DNA of 64,000 nt from NCBI GenBank assembly GCA_027924645.1, contig BSBN01001807.1, positions 13,844,001 through 13,908,000 of the forward strand. The letters are read 5' to 3'. The notes under the pieces were generated by a model. The model was not told the DNA's origin, made no database searches, and saw nothing but the letters and a program-made list of their open reading frames with translations. Position 1 is the first letter of the stretch, and each line of letters opens with the position of its first letter. Source of the DNA: Cunninghamia lanceolata. Taxonomy: Eukaryota > Streptophyta > Pinopsida > Cupressales > Cupressaceae. A program made the position numbers and the translations under genes. Shown here piece by piece: positions 35,230 to 47,813 of this stretch.

Positions 35230-38200
35230 TGTAAAGCCCCACCAAGGAACTCAGAGGATAACACCACTAAGCTTACAAAAAGGACATATTTTTTTTAAAT
35301 GACAGAAATAACAACAATCATATATTTATTCATAACATTTAAATTACGCTTTATCCTCTAGGGTTCCACGGCTATATTACTAACGAACTAAAACAAGATC
35401 TAACCAACAGTATGAATTAACTAACAACCACAGTTCATTCTAAGTCTAATTACATCAGATAAATAAACACATATAATTCCATATTATATCATTAGATAAG
35501 TAACATCATGATCCTACACATAGGATCATGAGTACATAGATAAGTTCCTTTACAAGAGAGTACAACATTACATTGTTTACAATATCACTATCCATATTAC
35601 ATTGGAGTACATATATCAAGATAACAGTACATGATTCAACTCATATACAAGACTAAAACATGATCATAAGTATCGGTCTCCTCAAGCTAGAGCAAGATCT
35701 GAAATCTTCCATACAAGGTAAATCCTTCTCGCACACGAACAATAGCAAGGGAAACCAATGGAGATAACAACAAAACCACCTACCCATGTGGAACCCTAAG
35801 GTCCACCACCCTTTCTAGGAGATAACAATAAGGCCCCACTAAGAAAACAATCAAGAAATATAGTAGAATAACAGGTGCAAGGACTACCCAAGACTTCAAT
35901 ACAACATGGGTCAAAAAGAACATCACAAGTAAATCAAACAAAACTTCCAGAGGCATTCACATAACAAATGGGAGAACACAACTAGAGAATGCTAGATTGC
36001 AGTAGGGATGAATGTCATTGCATGGTCCTAACATGGTTACCCTAACAGTCTCTAGGTAGACACCGACCCCCATCCATGGGTTCCCCTGACAGTTTCTCAC
36101 TAGGAGCCGACCCCATCTATGGTTACCTTGACAGTCTCTCACTAAAAGTCGGCCCCATACGGTGACACATGCAGAACCAACATTCCTTTCGTGAGGACAA
36201 GGAAGTTGATTTTGCCAATGATGGCCTTCTCATCTCATCCTTAGCCTGAACAAGCACTACAGGCATGAGTGAGGCATCTAATTATCTTGATTAGTGTGAA
36301 AACTACCCAACCCTCTAAATTTATTATTAAGTTATCACTAGATTAACAACTTCCAATGGGTTACCCTGACAAGCCACTTTGGGTGCCGACCCCACATTGA
36401 AAGCCACTCCCCCTTCACTGCATCTAGATTCTCAAAGCCCAAAACAAATCCCAAGCATGAACTATCACATTTCTTATCATGATACATTTACAACACAAAA
36501 TATACATCATTTCACATTACACAAAGAAAAGTATTACCCATCTTGCATAGTTATCATAACCACATGAATAGGTACACTAAGCAAGGCATTATCCATCTTG
36601 CACAGTCCTCATAACCACATGAATAGGTACACTGAACAAGGCATTATCCATCTTGCGCATGTATCATACCAACATGAATATGAGGCAACATTTCAGGAAT
36701 ACATTTCATTCAACTCACATGATGCACACATAGCCAACTCCCACACAATCACACCATCTTAAGCCTCTAGAATCATCTTCCCCAAATGGCACAAATAGTT
36801 GCCACCACTAAACACAATAGTCACACATCACATTCACTCTCAAATATACAACATAAACTACAACCCTTCATCAATATTTCAAATACAATACCACAAATGC
36901 AACATATGATATAATGCACTAATTATGGGTCTTAAAGAATCTAACATTAATCCAATCATGACCAATCATCTAATAATTATAAAGTGAATCTATCTCATCA
37001 ATACAAAACTATAACTTTCTAATCACTAGTAGCAGTTACAATATGATCATAAGATATAAGTGTCCACGAGCAATAATATTTTAACTAATAATTCTCAAGA
37101 CTTATTTTAATTTCATTTAATTAAAATGATTGTGAATAACATGCAAATAACCCTAAGGCATACAAATTAAACACAAAAATTATTTACACTATCTACACTA
37201 ATGTAGATTTCATTAATAATCTAAACAATTTTGTAAATACTATTAAATATAACTATATAAGCAAGACTAAAAGCCCATAATATTAGAATGCTATAAATAT
37301 CTTACACTAGTTAGAATCACAAGATACAAAACTCAAAGCTACAATGAAAGAACCTTGTTCTAAGGTTAGCTTGAGAGGTAAGGAATACAGAACAACAAAA
37401 CATTCCTATGGATCTAACATCTTCATCAAAGCTACCACACTTTTAACCACATGCATATGATAGGATCAACACAAAATCAATTTGTTAAGAAGGCTTTAGA
37501 AGCTACCAACAATGCAAAATGTGAAAGCATAGACAAGGCACGCAGACTGATTGGTAGAATGCCTCAAAAAGAGTCATATGATGGAAAGCAATGATCACAG
37601 GATATGTACAAAATAAATTTGTTGAAAAATCTGAGAGAAACCTAGTTTAAAAATATAGAGTTATTGGTGATGCAACTAACTATTTTAATGGAGACGAAAC
37701 GGGTGAGAGGTAGACAGTCCCAAAATATTTATATCTCAAAAAAGACAAACTGGGTATGGCTGATTTTCGGATATGATTTAGATATCCGGGCCATACACCA
37801 TATATAAGAAAATTAGAGAAACTTAGTTTGTAAAAATAAAGTTATGGCTACGCAATAGACTGGGTTTAGAAAATGTAGAAGAGAATTCACATAATATTTT
37901 ACTAAATCTAATGCAACAATAAATTAGATTCATATCTCAGTCCATAACTAGAATATTACTTCTATCACATCTTCACAAAATTCCTAGCTCGTATCCATTT
38001 CCCCCAAAGTCTTTTCTTCTGGAAACTATGGTTTATGGTGCCAAAAGAAAAAAATGAAAACTTCTTGAGAGAGAGAGATCCCCATAACATAAAACATATT
38101 CTGCTCTTTCAAATGCATGCTCCTCCCCAAATTATGTCTTGAGATTTCAAAATAAAGTTGAGCATGCATAACCACCCCCATAATTTCTTCTTGAAGATTC

Positions 38201-39448
38201 TCCTTTATTACTTTCTTACAGTTTGCTATTTTTAACCAAACAATAATTTCTCTCTGATTTTATTTATTTTAGAATTTGTTATTTATTTCATTTGCAACCA
38301 AACAAAAATAGTTTCTTTCTACTTTTCTAAAATTAGTCTCTTACTCAAAAGAAACAATTATTTCTAAGATTCCCTCTTGAGGTGTGTAACTGCCACTTCT
38401 TCCAAGTGGTCAAAATGGAAAATAATTACTCAAGATAATAATAATAAAGAAAGAGAATCTTTTTTAGACATAATAATACATATTTCCCCACAACTATAAT
38501 TTACATAAAAGTATCTATATTTATTTATCAATGTGCTCTCTTGACTTAATAATTTTATTGTAATGAAGCAATTAACCAAAACATTAATCAAACAATTTCA
38601 AACAAAATAACCCAAATGCCAAACAATACCTGACACAATGTATGATCGAAAGCATGACCATAATGACAATGACTAACCATTACGCCCATACAGACAACAC
38701 TGAATGGGTGCAAAACTAGATACTCATCCTTTTCAAGGATGATGGATAACCAAGGGACCACATTTTATCTCTGTTCAACAGTTTCCATTGGGTTTAAGGC
38801 ATGCTCAGACCTGTTAATTCAGGTGGAGTCGATGCCTGGTACCTACATCCTATAACAATCAAACAATCGAACAAATAGACATATATATATATATAATCAT
38901 ATAGTCAAATACACCATGAAAGGGAATCGCAGCATAGCAAGGTACTCACGTATGAGTAATGTGATACTGTCCCTTTCACCATCACATCAAACACGTAATC
39001 ACAACACACCTAGCAATCAGTTACTGAATGACTAAATAAGAACCATCATAAGATAATTGCATGATACACATAATAAAATTAATCCACAAAAAAACATAAC
39101 AACATAACATCCTATGATACAGAATCAGTCACATAAAAATCAATTCTAACATATGACAATCATAATAAGATCAAAATCATAATCACCTGAATGTAAAACA
39201 ATGTCAAAGCATATAAATTATCAGTGTCGCAACAAAGATCATTGATAAAACATACTAACTGTCATATGAAACCACACATGAGCATAATCAGGAATGTCAT
39301 CAACATGAATGTAGCATCTACCAACATCATATAATGTACAACATCAACTGTCTAACATACCCTAAATATTTCTATTATTTTACCTTCATCTTCATGCTCC
39401 TTAGCCAGACCATCTACACATCCAAGATGAGAATGTAAGGGCATTACA
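35230..39448 (-). repeat. 5' LTR (right copy) of LARD
   Basis: 4219 bp, beginning TGTAAAGCCCC (the left copy has TGTAATGCCC) and ending GGGCATTACA. It includes about 60 bp near 37365-37430 that the left copy lacks. Confidence 0.93.
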
Positions 39449-39453
39449 AGTCT

Positions 39454-40327
39454 TCTTCCAAGATCGGCCTGTCATCCAAAATTAGCCTCCTCCTTTTGTC
39501 ACCTCTAACTGGTTTTTACACTACCCACTATTCACCATTGTTTGTCCTTGATTCTTGATCTTTCATCCTCTAATCTCTTTCATACCTTTTTCTTTGTTTC
39601 ATCGAACAACTTCCTTGATCAACCTCCCTCCTTCTATGTGGCCTTTTACCAACTGGCCTTATAAATCGACCTTTCTCATTTTAGCTTGCCACCAAGCCCT
39701 CCAAATCAGTCTCTTCACCTTTTTATTGGCCTTCTTGCCTCTTTCTGTCGACAACTTCTAGATTGGTTGTTGTTCTAATAAGCCCTCTTCTTATCAGCCC
39801 CCCTTTGTCTTCATAGAGACGATTTCTTTTCTTGCCAATGGCTGTTCCACTACACTCTGCTCCTTCATAGTGATGTTATTCTTGTTTTTTTTCCTTTACC
39901 TAATTCTTTTACTACTGTTATAGAGAGTCTCCTTGTCTTCTACCAGCCATGATGTTGTTGCTGAGCATTACATGCCACCTTCCCTAATGGTCTCCAAATC
40001 AATCAAGTTACCTACTCACACTAGCACCTCCCAAAATAGAAATCGAACCACATTTGTAATGCTTCTCCAGCTATTATCATTTCATCTTCCTTATCAAACC
40101 ACTTCATCCTTGCTGATAGTTTTCCCAAGCTTGTTCAATGTAACTGATTCTTGCAATTGTTGCCACTTCATTCGATTCTCTGGAGACTAATAATTAGCTG
40201 TTAATGTTCTCGTCGCTTGGTGACAAGAACTTTCTTCACTTACATCCTGACATTCGACCCAACGTATTGAAACCAAAAATCAAATGCTATCACAATTTCT
40301 GAGATTTAATAAGATGCCCTTGCATCA
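39454..40327 (-). repeat. 5' LTR of 25146-40327 element, second part
   Basis: 874 bp that resumes the LTR cut at 29275 and matches the left LTR from about 25640 to 26521. It ends GCATCA followed by the TSD CCTTT. Confidence 0.9.
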
Positions 40328-40332
40328 CCTTT

Positions 40333-41059
40333 TTGGTGTCCATTCCCATAGCATATTTTAAGGATTATTTGATCCTAGCCTTGAACTATTTTTCCTCACA
40401 AATGTTACCAATATTCTACATCACAATCTAGTTCTACTTGCTATCTTGAGACCACGTGCCAAATTTGAGGAAAATTCCTTAGGACACAAATGCGATGCAC
40501 AAACATTATTGTGATCTGATAGTATCCCAACTTTTTTGAAAATTTAAATGTTGTTTTCCCACCTAGCTAGGTCTATTGTAATACCTAATTAATAGAATAC
40601 CATTTTCACATCTAAATCCGATCTTTCAACTTCCTGATTAGCCTCATGCAAAAGATATTTTGGAATCTAACCCCTTGCATTCTTGCATTCTTGGAAAAAG
40701 CTCTAAAATCTCTCTTTCTTAGCTTCTTATGGTTTAGCTTGGATGAAAACAATTCCATTACTGAAGTTGTGTGCTATAGGATTCTCCATTGACAACCTTG
40801 TATGCTCACTACTCTTCTACTATTTGAATAAGTTTTGATTATTGTTTGAATAGAGAGCATAGAACTTCTTCTTTATCATACTTCTTCCTCTTATAAAATC
40901 TATGAATGACATTCACCTTCATTTTATCAAACTTATACACACTAGTTTGATAGGAATAAAAGGTAAAACCACTACAAATGGAAATCTAAAAATAAGTTTG
41001 CAAATATGAAATTAAAATGTCATGTTCATGCAAACCCATTCATCCAAACATTGCTTAAC
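40333..41059. other. Unassigned AT-rich sequence between elements
   Basis: The right flank of the 25146-40327 element and, by inference, once continuous with the sequence left of 25141. No coding or repeat structure recognised. Confidence 0.5.
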
Positions 41060-41818
41060 TGTAGAATTCTAAAAGGAGATAATATAATTATAGTCAACAA
41101 CATAAGAAATGAGTAACACCATGAAAACATCATAGAACAATGTATATAATGTGGAGAAGCCGTTTTGGGAAAAACTCCACCAAGTAAAAGAGGGAAAGAT
41201 TTTATTATCTTCAAAACAAAAAGTACAATACAACAATTTTTCTTATCCTATTGTGTCTTCAATCTAACAGAATCTATGTACCTATGGAACATACAATACT
41301 TCTTATACCTCCTCAAGCACTTATTAAATAATGCATTACATGCTTCTTGGGAATACAAGAGATATTGTATCCAAAATTGCACAAATTCTAATGCCTCATT
41401 TTTTAAATCTAGTCAAATACTAAACATAACCTCTTATAGCTTCTTCCAACCTCTTCCAACTTGTCATAACTAACTTAAATTAACTTTCCATTTTGGGCTG
41501 CTAGTTTGTCATACATTACCTTAAAATAGGAGATGCTTCTACAACATGTCATTAAAAAGAAATAGCTATGCAAATATCCCTTCTTATGCATGTCATAACA
41601 AACCAAGAATAGCCACACCAACTTGGGCACCAAGTTTGACCTTATGACCTATTTACATTCCCAAAGTAAAATATGCTCTAACTAGTAAATAGCAAACCAT
41701 TGCCAATAAATAGTTAATAACTATTTCTAGTATATAATTAATTATTGTACTAGTAAAGAATTGATTATTATTGTCAATGAACTCCTTCATCCCTTATAAA
41801 TGTATTTACAAACTATTA

Positions 41819-43080
41819 TGTTGGAAAAATGCTCTCTTGGGGGCTCTTTCCTATTAAGGTTTAGCTCCTGGGTCTTTAGATTACATTTAGAGCATCTTGC
41901 ATGATAATTCAAACTCCCAATGAGAAAAACCTTTGGCCTTGTGACAAATGGGACCTAAGGGAGACTATTTCAATGATCACAGAACAAAGACAGGGGGTGG
42001 ACATGGGTGCTAGCACCCTAGTCCAGCCATGTTTTGGGTCTTCCCTAAATTCAAATGTCAGGTTTGTGACCGTTATTTGGATCCCAGGCTAGCATCATAA
42101 GTTTTAATTATGAAATTCTTGGCGGGAATCTTTGTAGTTGTATATAAAATCACATGTAGGTTATCATTTAGAAACTAGAAGATGATTGTAAACTTTATGC
42201 ATACTTGAGATTTTTATGATATCATTGTGTTGCAGACCAGAGCATTGTTAGTGTGTTTGTGTTGCAGGTTGGATTACATATTCTCCTCATGGCACTGAAG
42301 AGCATCTTCCTTCCATGAGACCTTCATCATCAAGGTGATATCTATTGTGTTTTATCATCATTATCATTTGGATTTTTACATCTATCCTACAAGGATACAC
42401 ACTCTCTCTAACAATAGTGTTCGAAAGACTTGAATGTCTCTCTAGGGCTTGACTGAGGCAAGCCCCTAAACACCACAACCCCCTCCCACACTCTTTGTGA
42501 TTGCAGGTTATAGCTATTGGATCTAGAGAAAGTGGAGTTGTAGGGAAGATTAGAGGACACTGAATATTCAGGATAAAAAAGAAGCAGACACTGTGCAAGA
42601 TTTCAAGACATGGGTGCTATCAACATTGTCCTCCGCATCTAAATTGCCATAAACTGAAGGTACAGTGTAGATCAGTGTCGAAAGGAGATCAGGATTCTAT
42701 AGAAAAAAGCTATATCTTGGACTTGGGCACCATTACCATTGTCCCCGACATTTCCATTTTTTAGACTATGAAAAATAGTGAGTTAAGGTTCTCTACTATT
42801 TGTGTTATTTCAATAGCATCTGTCGTAATTTGTAGATTTACTTACTGTTTTGCTTAAATTAGGTTTTCAAGGGCATAAGAGCATTAATTAGAGACATTGT
42901 GTGATAACTTCTAAATTTCCTAGCTTCCCTTATGGCAACCCAACTTGATAGGTGACTCTCCTCTCAAGTGGAGAGGCAACTCAGTTGAAAAGTGCTTGGA
43001 ATGTTTAGTGCAAAGGAAGATTCAAACTAAAACCCCCATACAACCAATAACAACCTTACCTCCTTTTTCACCATTAAACA
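41819..43080 (+). repeat. 5' LTR of gypsy derivative
   Basis: About 1262 bp. The part 42539-43080 is repeated at 44729-45382; the first 720 bp are unique here. The start position is inferred from TGTT...AACA ends. Confidence 0.6.
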
Positions 43081-43111
43081 TTTTGGTGAACATATGTTTT
43101 TGAAATTTTTG

Positions 43112-43128
43112 GCACCTTGGTGAGTGTT
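43112..43128 (+). other. Degenerate primer-binding site of gypsy derivative
   Basis: TTTTTGGCACCTTGGTG resembles the TTTTTGGCGCCGTTGCC PBS context of Athila/Tat-type elements, with several changes. It lies about 30 bp inside the LTR. Confidence 0.45.
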
Positions 43129-43540
43129 GTTTGACAAATTTTTATTAATTCATTCTATTTCATTCGAAAAAGTACAAAAAAATTGAAATTTTTTAAAAAA
43201 TTGGCATATTAGACTTGCATTTTTGTAAAATTTGAATTAATTGGCATCTAATTTAAATTAATATCTATTATTTACATTATATCTAATACCAAATATAGAA
43301 ATTCATCATTTACAAATCATTTACATTGCATTTGCATGCTTGATTTGTTAGAAGTTGGTTGAAATTTTGTATTTTTCATGAAAACCTAGTTTTGCATGGG
43401 CTAGGGTTGTAGTCAAAATATTGTTTCAGATTTTACTACCTTGTTAAACAATCATTAGGTCTGATTTATAATTGTAGTGTTGCATCAGAGTGGCCTCCTT
43501 GCAAAATTTCATGTCTAGGGTTTGAAAACTTGCTTTTTTT

Positions 43541-44080
43541 CACTAGATTTGGCCTTATTGTCTTATTAGATTTTCACTCCAAGCATGTTGTAAGGGATTT
43601 TTCCATGCTAATTGGCTGTTATTATGGTTATTTATTCTTTCTCTTCTCAATTTTATTACAACACCCTCTCTTTTAGGCTTTTGCATTAAAATTTTGTGAA
43701 AATTTGCATATTTTTGCTATTTTTGCACTAGGGTTTGATCTAGAGTAACACTATAGGCATGTTGTAATGGATTTTTTATCATTAGGTGGCTTTTATTACT
43801 CTTATAATTTTCTTTCCATCATCATTTTCCTTACAACACCCGTTGCCCTGCTGTTTTGCATTGAGATTTGGTGAAAAATTGCATATTTTGGCCTATTTTC
43901 ACTAGGTTTTGACTTATCGACTCTTTAGAGTTGTTTCAAAAGCATCTTGTGAAAGGTATTTTTGCATTAGTGGACTTATTTTAGGCATATAATGTAATTT
44001 ACCTCTTTAAAATCTTTACAACACCTCTTCTTTCATTCATTTGCATTGAGAAAAGTTGAAAAATCAAGCATTTTAGAGCA
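43541..44080 (+). repeat. About 180-bp tandem repeat in gypsy leader, three units
   Basis: Diverged units start at about 43541, 43726 and 43900 with CACTAG-TTTG, each followed by a GCATGTTGTAA-like block, TTACAACACC and TTTGCATTGAGA. It sits in the leader between PBS and protease, before any coding sequence. Confidence 0.7.
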
Positions 44081-44219
44081 TCTCCGACATCACTTTTGCA
44101 TTTGCTTTTTGCATAAGTTTTGGAAGATCTTGAAAATTTGATTTGGCACTCATTTACAAACATACAAATGGATTCTCAATATAACAATAATGCTAGGTTT
44201 GTTCCTAGGCCTCATTCAT

Positions 44220-44660
44220 TCGAAAAGAAGAGCCCTTGAGCTTGAAATAACATTCACACCTCATGACAAAGAAATGGTAGAAACTGAAGGGCCTCTTTAT
44301 ATCATAGTAAAGATAATGGAATAAACTATGCATGGAACACTCATAGATCCTAATTGCATGACAAACGTGGTCGCAGAAGATTTCCTCCTTAAACATGAAA
44401 TGGTGCAAGAATCTTATGAACTGTCGAATTTGAGAATTAAAACACATAATGGAGCTCTAATGAAACTAATTAGCAAGATAACTCTAATGGTCTCAGTCTA
44501 TGATAAAGATGTGGATCATTCATTTGATATAATCCCCTTATCTAACCACTTCCATGTGAAACTTGGACATCCCTAGCTTAAATATATGAATGTTGTTCCT
44601 TCTACCATTCACAAATGTATAAAATTTCCTTTGTGTGGATAGATCCGTACTATCCGTCAT
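44220..44660 (+). pseudogene. Gypsy aspartic protease remnant
   Basis: Reads MHGTLIDPNCMTNVVAEDFL, then YELSNLRIKTHNGALM, and ends with FHVKLGHP before a TAG and KYMNVVPSTIHKCIKFP. The pattern (LID box, then LG-P-WL, then VPS--H-C-KFP) matches Athila/Tat-type gypsy protease. The usual DGG/DTG active-site triplet is DPN and the tryptophan of the PWL motif is a stop, so it is inactive. No RT follows. Confidence 0.65.
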
Positions 44661-44728
44661 AATAATTATCAACCTCTAGATAAGGACAAGAACTTTATTC
44701 TTTATTACTTTTGGCCACAAACTAGAGT

Positions 44729-45382
44729 TGCACGGAAGATTAGAGGACATTGAAGATTTTGGATCTGAAAGGAAGCACACACTGTGTGAGATTTCAAGAC
44801 ACGGGCGCTATCAACATTGTCCTCCACATCTGAAGCTACAGAAATAGATTGGTCAGTGAAAATTAGGATTTGTAGAGCTTCTGACATCTGGAAGAAGATT
44901 CCTCAGTGGACTAGGACACCATCAACAGTGTCCTCTACATCTGAATTGCTAGAAACTAAAGGTACGGTGGAGATCAGTGTCAGAAGGAGATCAAGATTCT
45001 ATAGGAAAAAGCTACATCTTTGACTTGGGTGCCATCACCATTGTCCCTGACATTTCTATTTTCTAAACTATGAAAAATAGTGAGTTAAGGTTCTCTTCCC
45101 TTTGTCTTATTTCAATAGTATTTGTCATAATTTGTAGATTTACTTACTATTTTTCTTAAATTAGGGTTTCAAGAGCATAAGAGCATTAATTAAAGACATT
45201 ATGTGATAACTTCTGAATTTCCCAGCTTCCCTTGTGGCAACCCAACCTGATTGATGACTCTCCTCTTGAGTGGAGAGGCAACTTGGTTGAAAATCGCATG
45301 GAATGTTTATTGGAATGGAAGATTCAAACTAAAACCCCCATACAAGAAATAACAACCTTACCTCCTTTTTCACCATTAAACA
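44729..45382 (+). repeat. Truncated 3' LTR of gypsy derivative
   Basis: 654 bp repeating 42539-43080, with about 110 extra bp near 44840-44950 that look like an internal duplication of the CATCAACATTGTCCTC block. It ends TTAAACA followed by the TSD CAAAC. Confidence 0.75.
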
Positions 45383-45799
45383 CAAACAATATTTGGAATA
45401 ATTAAATGACATAAGATTTACAAGGTTGATGACACCTTAATCCTAACATTCTCCCCATTGATATCATACATTGTAAATACATCTATACGAAAAGAAAAAT
45501 AAATTAAATATAGGATACAAGGCATATGGCCTCCCTACACCAAGAAAATTTTTTAGTGCTCACAAGTTTCGTAATAAAATCTACAACATTTTTCTTAGTG
45601 TCAACCTTACTTAACATAATCTTATCCATTTTTGATCATTTCCTAAACAAAGTGTTACTATACATCCACATGCTTTGTTCAATTATGATAGGTAGGATTC
45701 TTCACTAAATAGATTACACTTTGACTATCACAACGAATCTAAATTATCTTGCAATCAAAACCAATACCTACACATAAACTCTATAACTAGACTACCTCC

Positions 45800-47790
45800 T
45801 AGGAGATGTGGATAACAACCACATACTCTGTTTTGGTGGTGGATAAAGTAACTACATGTTGTCTCTTACTCATCCAAATCACTGTATCACCAAAAAAAGT
45901 AAAAACATAGCCTCTAGTGGACCTCTGACTATCCAAATCATAGATCCAATCTGTATCAAAAAAACCCTGTATGTCTAATGCCTTATTCAATACCAAAAAA
46001 AACCAACGAAGAATCAGAAATATCACATAAATAAATAAGTACTCTCTTCACATAATTGTAATGCTCTCTACTAGGTCTATACATAGACATAAACCTACTC
46101 GATAATCCTATTACTTGGTCAATATATGGCATAGTACAAACCATTGCATACATATCCTCAAAATCATCTTCACACTCGGGACACATATATAAAGTAAGCT
46201 TCGTGCCAACTGGTAAAGGAATTCCAAAATATTTCTATGTTCACAATCCCTCTTGATATTCATTCCCAATATGTACCTTTTTCCCCCTAGATCCTTCATG
46301 TCCAATGATTTTGAAATTGATTTTTCATCTCACTAGTCATACCCTTGGTGTTACTAAAAACATGTCATCCATATATGTGGAAACAATTAGTATATGATCA
46401 TCAATACATCTAATGTAAACACAATAATCCTCTTCATTTCTTACAATGCCTAATTTAAAAATAAATTAATCAAATTTTGATACCACATCTAAGGTGATTG
46501 TTTCAAACTATAAAGAGACTAGTTTAAGTTGCAAACTGAGTGTTCCTTCTCTTTTAGCTCAAAATATTTATGCTATTAAATATAAATTTCCTCTTCTAGA
46601 TCCCTATGCAAAAATATAGTTTTAACATCCATTTTCTTAGTTTCAAAATCATTAGAAACAACCAGAGATAAAATAAATCTAATTGAGGATAATTTAGCAG
46701 TAGGAGAAAAATTTTAACCAAAATCAACTCCCTCTCTGGGTGTAGCCCTTGGTCACCAATTTGTCCTTGTACTTCTGTAATGAACCATCTGCTCCAAATT
46801 TCTTCTTATAGACCCATTTACAACCAATGGCATTCCTTTCTTTAGGAAAGTAAACAAGATCCCATGTATCACATGAATCTAAAGCCATCATCTCCTCCTA
46901 CATGTCTTGTTGTCAAGACTCACTATCATAAAAAGGATTAGCTTCCCTATAGAATCTACGTGCATTATTAGTACTTAACAAATCAAATACACAACTAAAA
47001 TCTGGTGGGATATACTTGTCAACTATATCTCATTGTCTTGTGGATCTGCTTAAGGGTGAAGTAAGGGATTCTTCTTAATTCTCTTGTTCTTCTATATGCT
47101 CAACCTCTCTCAAGACTTTATGGTCATCCAACTAAGAACTCCCACTTAAACCCTCTTCTTCCTCTTCATCCTCAAATCCATCATTTAGTTCTTCAACACA
47201 CATCTTCTTGCTTCAATTCAAATGCATTGTATTTTCCCTTCTTTCTGTTTGTGCTATTCAAGAATAGAAATAGATTTTTTCTCCTTGAAAATAACATCTC
47301 TAGAAAAGAAAACTTTCAAGGTTAGGGGATTCTGAAGATTATAGCCCTTAACAATCTCAACGTATCTAATAAAGATGCATTTTTGTGCTTTTGGATCCAA
47401 CTTAGTCCATTTTTCTTTAGACACATGAGATCAAAAGCCTCATAACCAAAAATCCTTAAATGTGAAATATAAGGTTTCTTACCTGTCCACACTTCATAAG
47501 GTATCGAATCAAGAGTCACACAAGGAGATCTATTAAGAAATTAATAAGTAGTACTCATAGCTTCTTCTCAAAAGAATCTATCCAATTATGCACCACTTAT
47601 CATACTTCTAGTCATTCTTTTCATGTTAAGGTTTGATTCATCATTTTTACCACCCCATTCTAGTGAGGTGTATATGGAGTAGTCTTTTGCCTGATTATAC
47701 CTACATACTTGTAAAACTCATCAAATTTCTTAGAACAATATTCCCCTCCATTGTTAGATCTCAAAACTTTTATCTTGTGATCTGATTACT
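45800..47790 (-). pseudogene. Copia pol remnant: integrase, RT, RNase H
   Basis: From 5' to 3' on the minus strand: the NNGGEY integrase motif near 47750, then WTGKKPYISHLRIFGYEAF (integrase C-terminus), an RT region with the catalytic YMDDM at 46361-46375, MDMKDLGGKRYILGM, then RNase H with YNYVKRVLIYL, DLDSQRSTRGYVFTF and VVTLSTTKTEYV. Many stops and frameshifts interrupt it. The order is copia type. Confidence 0.85.
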
Positions 47791-47813
47791 TTTCTACTAT
47801 GGATTTACATTCT

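Larger units (their letters stand above)
29276..39448 (-). mobile_element. LARD-like retrotransposon with 4.2-kb LTRs
   Basis: A 10,173-bp element with LTRs at 29276-33426 (4151 bp) and 35230-39448 (4219 bp) and an internal region of 1803 bp. The target duplication AGTCT is exact (29271-29275 and 39449-39453). The outer ends TGTAATGCCC and GGGCATTACA form a perfect 10-bp inverted repeat. On the minus strand a PBS follows the right LTR and a PPT precedes the left LTR. There is no coding capacity, which is the defining trait of LARDs. The LTRs differ at many sites, and the right one has about 60 extra bp near 37365-37430, so it is clearly older than the 14458 element. Confidence 0.95.
25146..40327 (-). 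mobile_element. Non-autonomous LTR element with unknown ORF, interrupted by a LARD
   Basis: The element starts TGATAGCATGAG and ends GCATCA, with target duplication CCTTT at 25141-25145 and 40328-40332. Left LTR is 25146-26521 (1376 bp). The right LTR starts at 28872 and is split by the LARD at 29276-39448, resuming at 39454. The right LTR is shorter mainly because of a deletion of about 97 bp (matching roughly 25495-25590 of the left). The internal region (26522-28871) has a minus-strand PBS and PPT and a decayed ORF with no gag or pol motif. I infer a non-autonomous element carrying a novel or captured gene. Confidence 0.9.
41814..45382 (+). mobile_element. Ty3/gypsy deletion derivative inserted in copia LTR
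   Basis: CAAAC flanks the block (41809-41813 and 45383-45387), and the copia LTR reads on sensibly when the block is skipped. The left LTR probably starts TGTTGG at 41819 and ends TTAAACA at 43080, leaving five odd bases (TATTA) after the TSD. Sequence at 44729-45382 repeats only the second half of that LTR. A leader with tandem repeats and a protease-like remnant lie between. I infer that one deletion removed the rest of pol together with the first half of the 3' LTR. Confidence 0.65.
41060..47813 (-). mobile_element. Ty1/copia element, 3' part, minus strand, interrupted
   Basis: The 3' LTR spans about 41060-41813 and continues at 45388-45448; a gypsy derivative is inserted between. Its minus-strand start TGTTAGGATTAAGG follows a PPT-like AATGGGGAGAA (about 45449-45460). 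The copia U5 hallmark GGTGGAGTTTTTCCCAAAA is seen on the minus strand at about 41162-41180. RNase H, RT and integrase remnants run from about 45800 to 47790. The 5' side is lost at a LINE insertion (47814). The outer LTR edge near 41060 is a guess from a TG...CA pair. Confidence 0.75.

Noticed and set aside
14453..40332. CCTTT target duplications of two elements as evidence of one event
   Set aside because: The 14458 and 25146 elements are different families with different LTRs; the shared 5-mer is probably chance.
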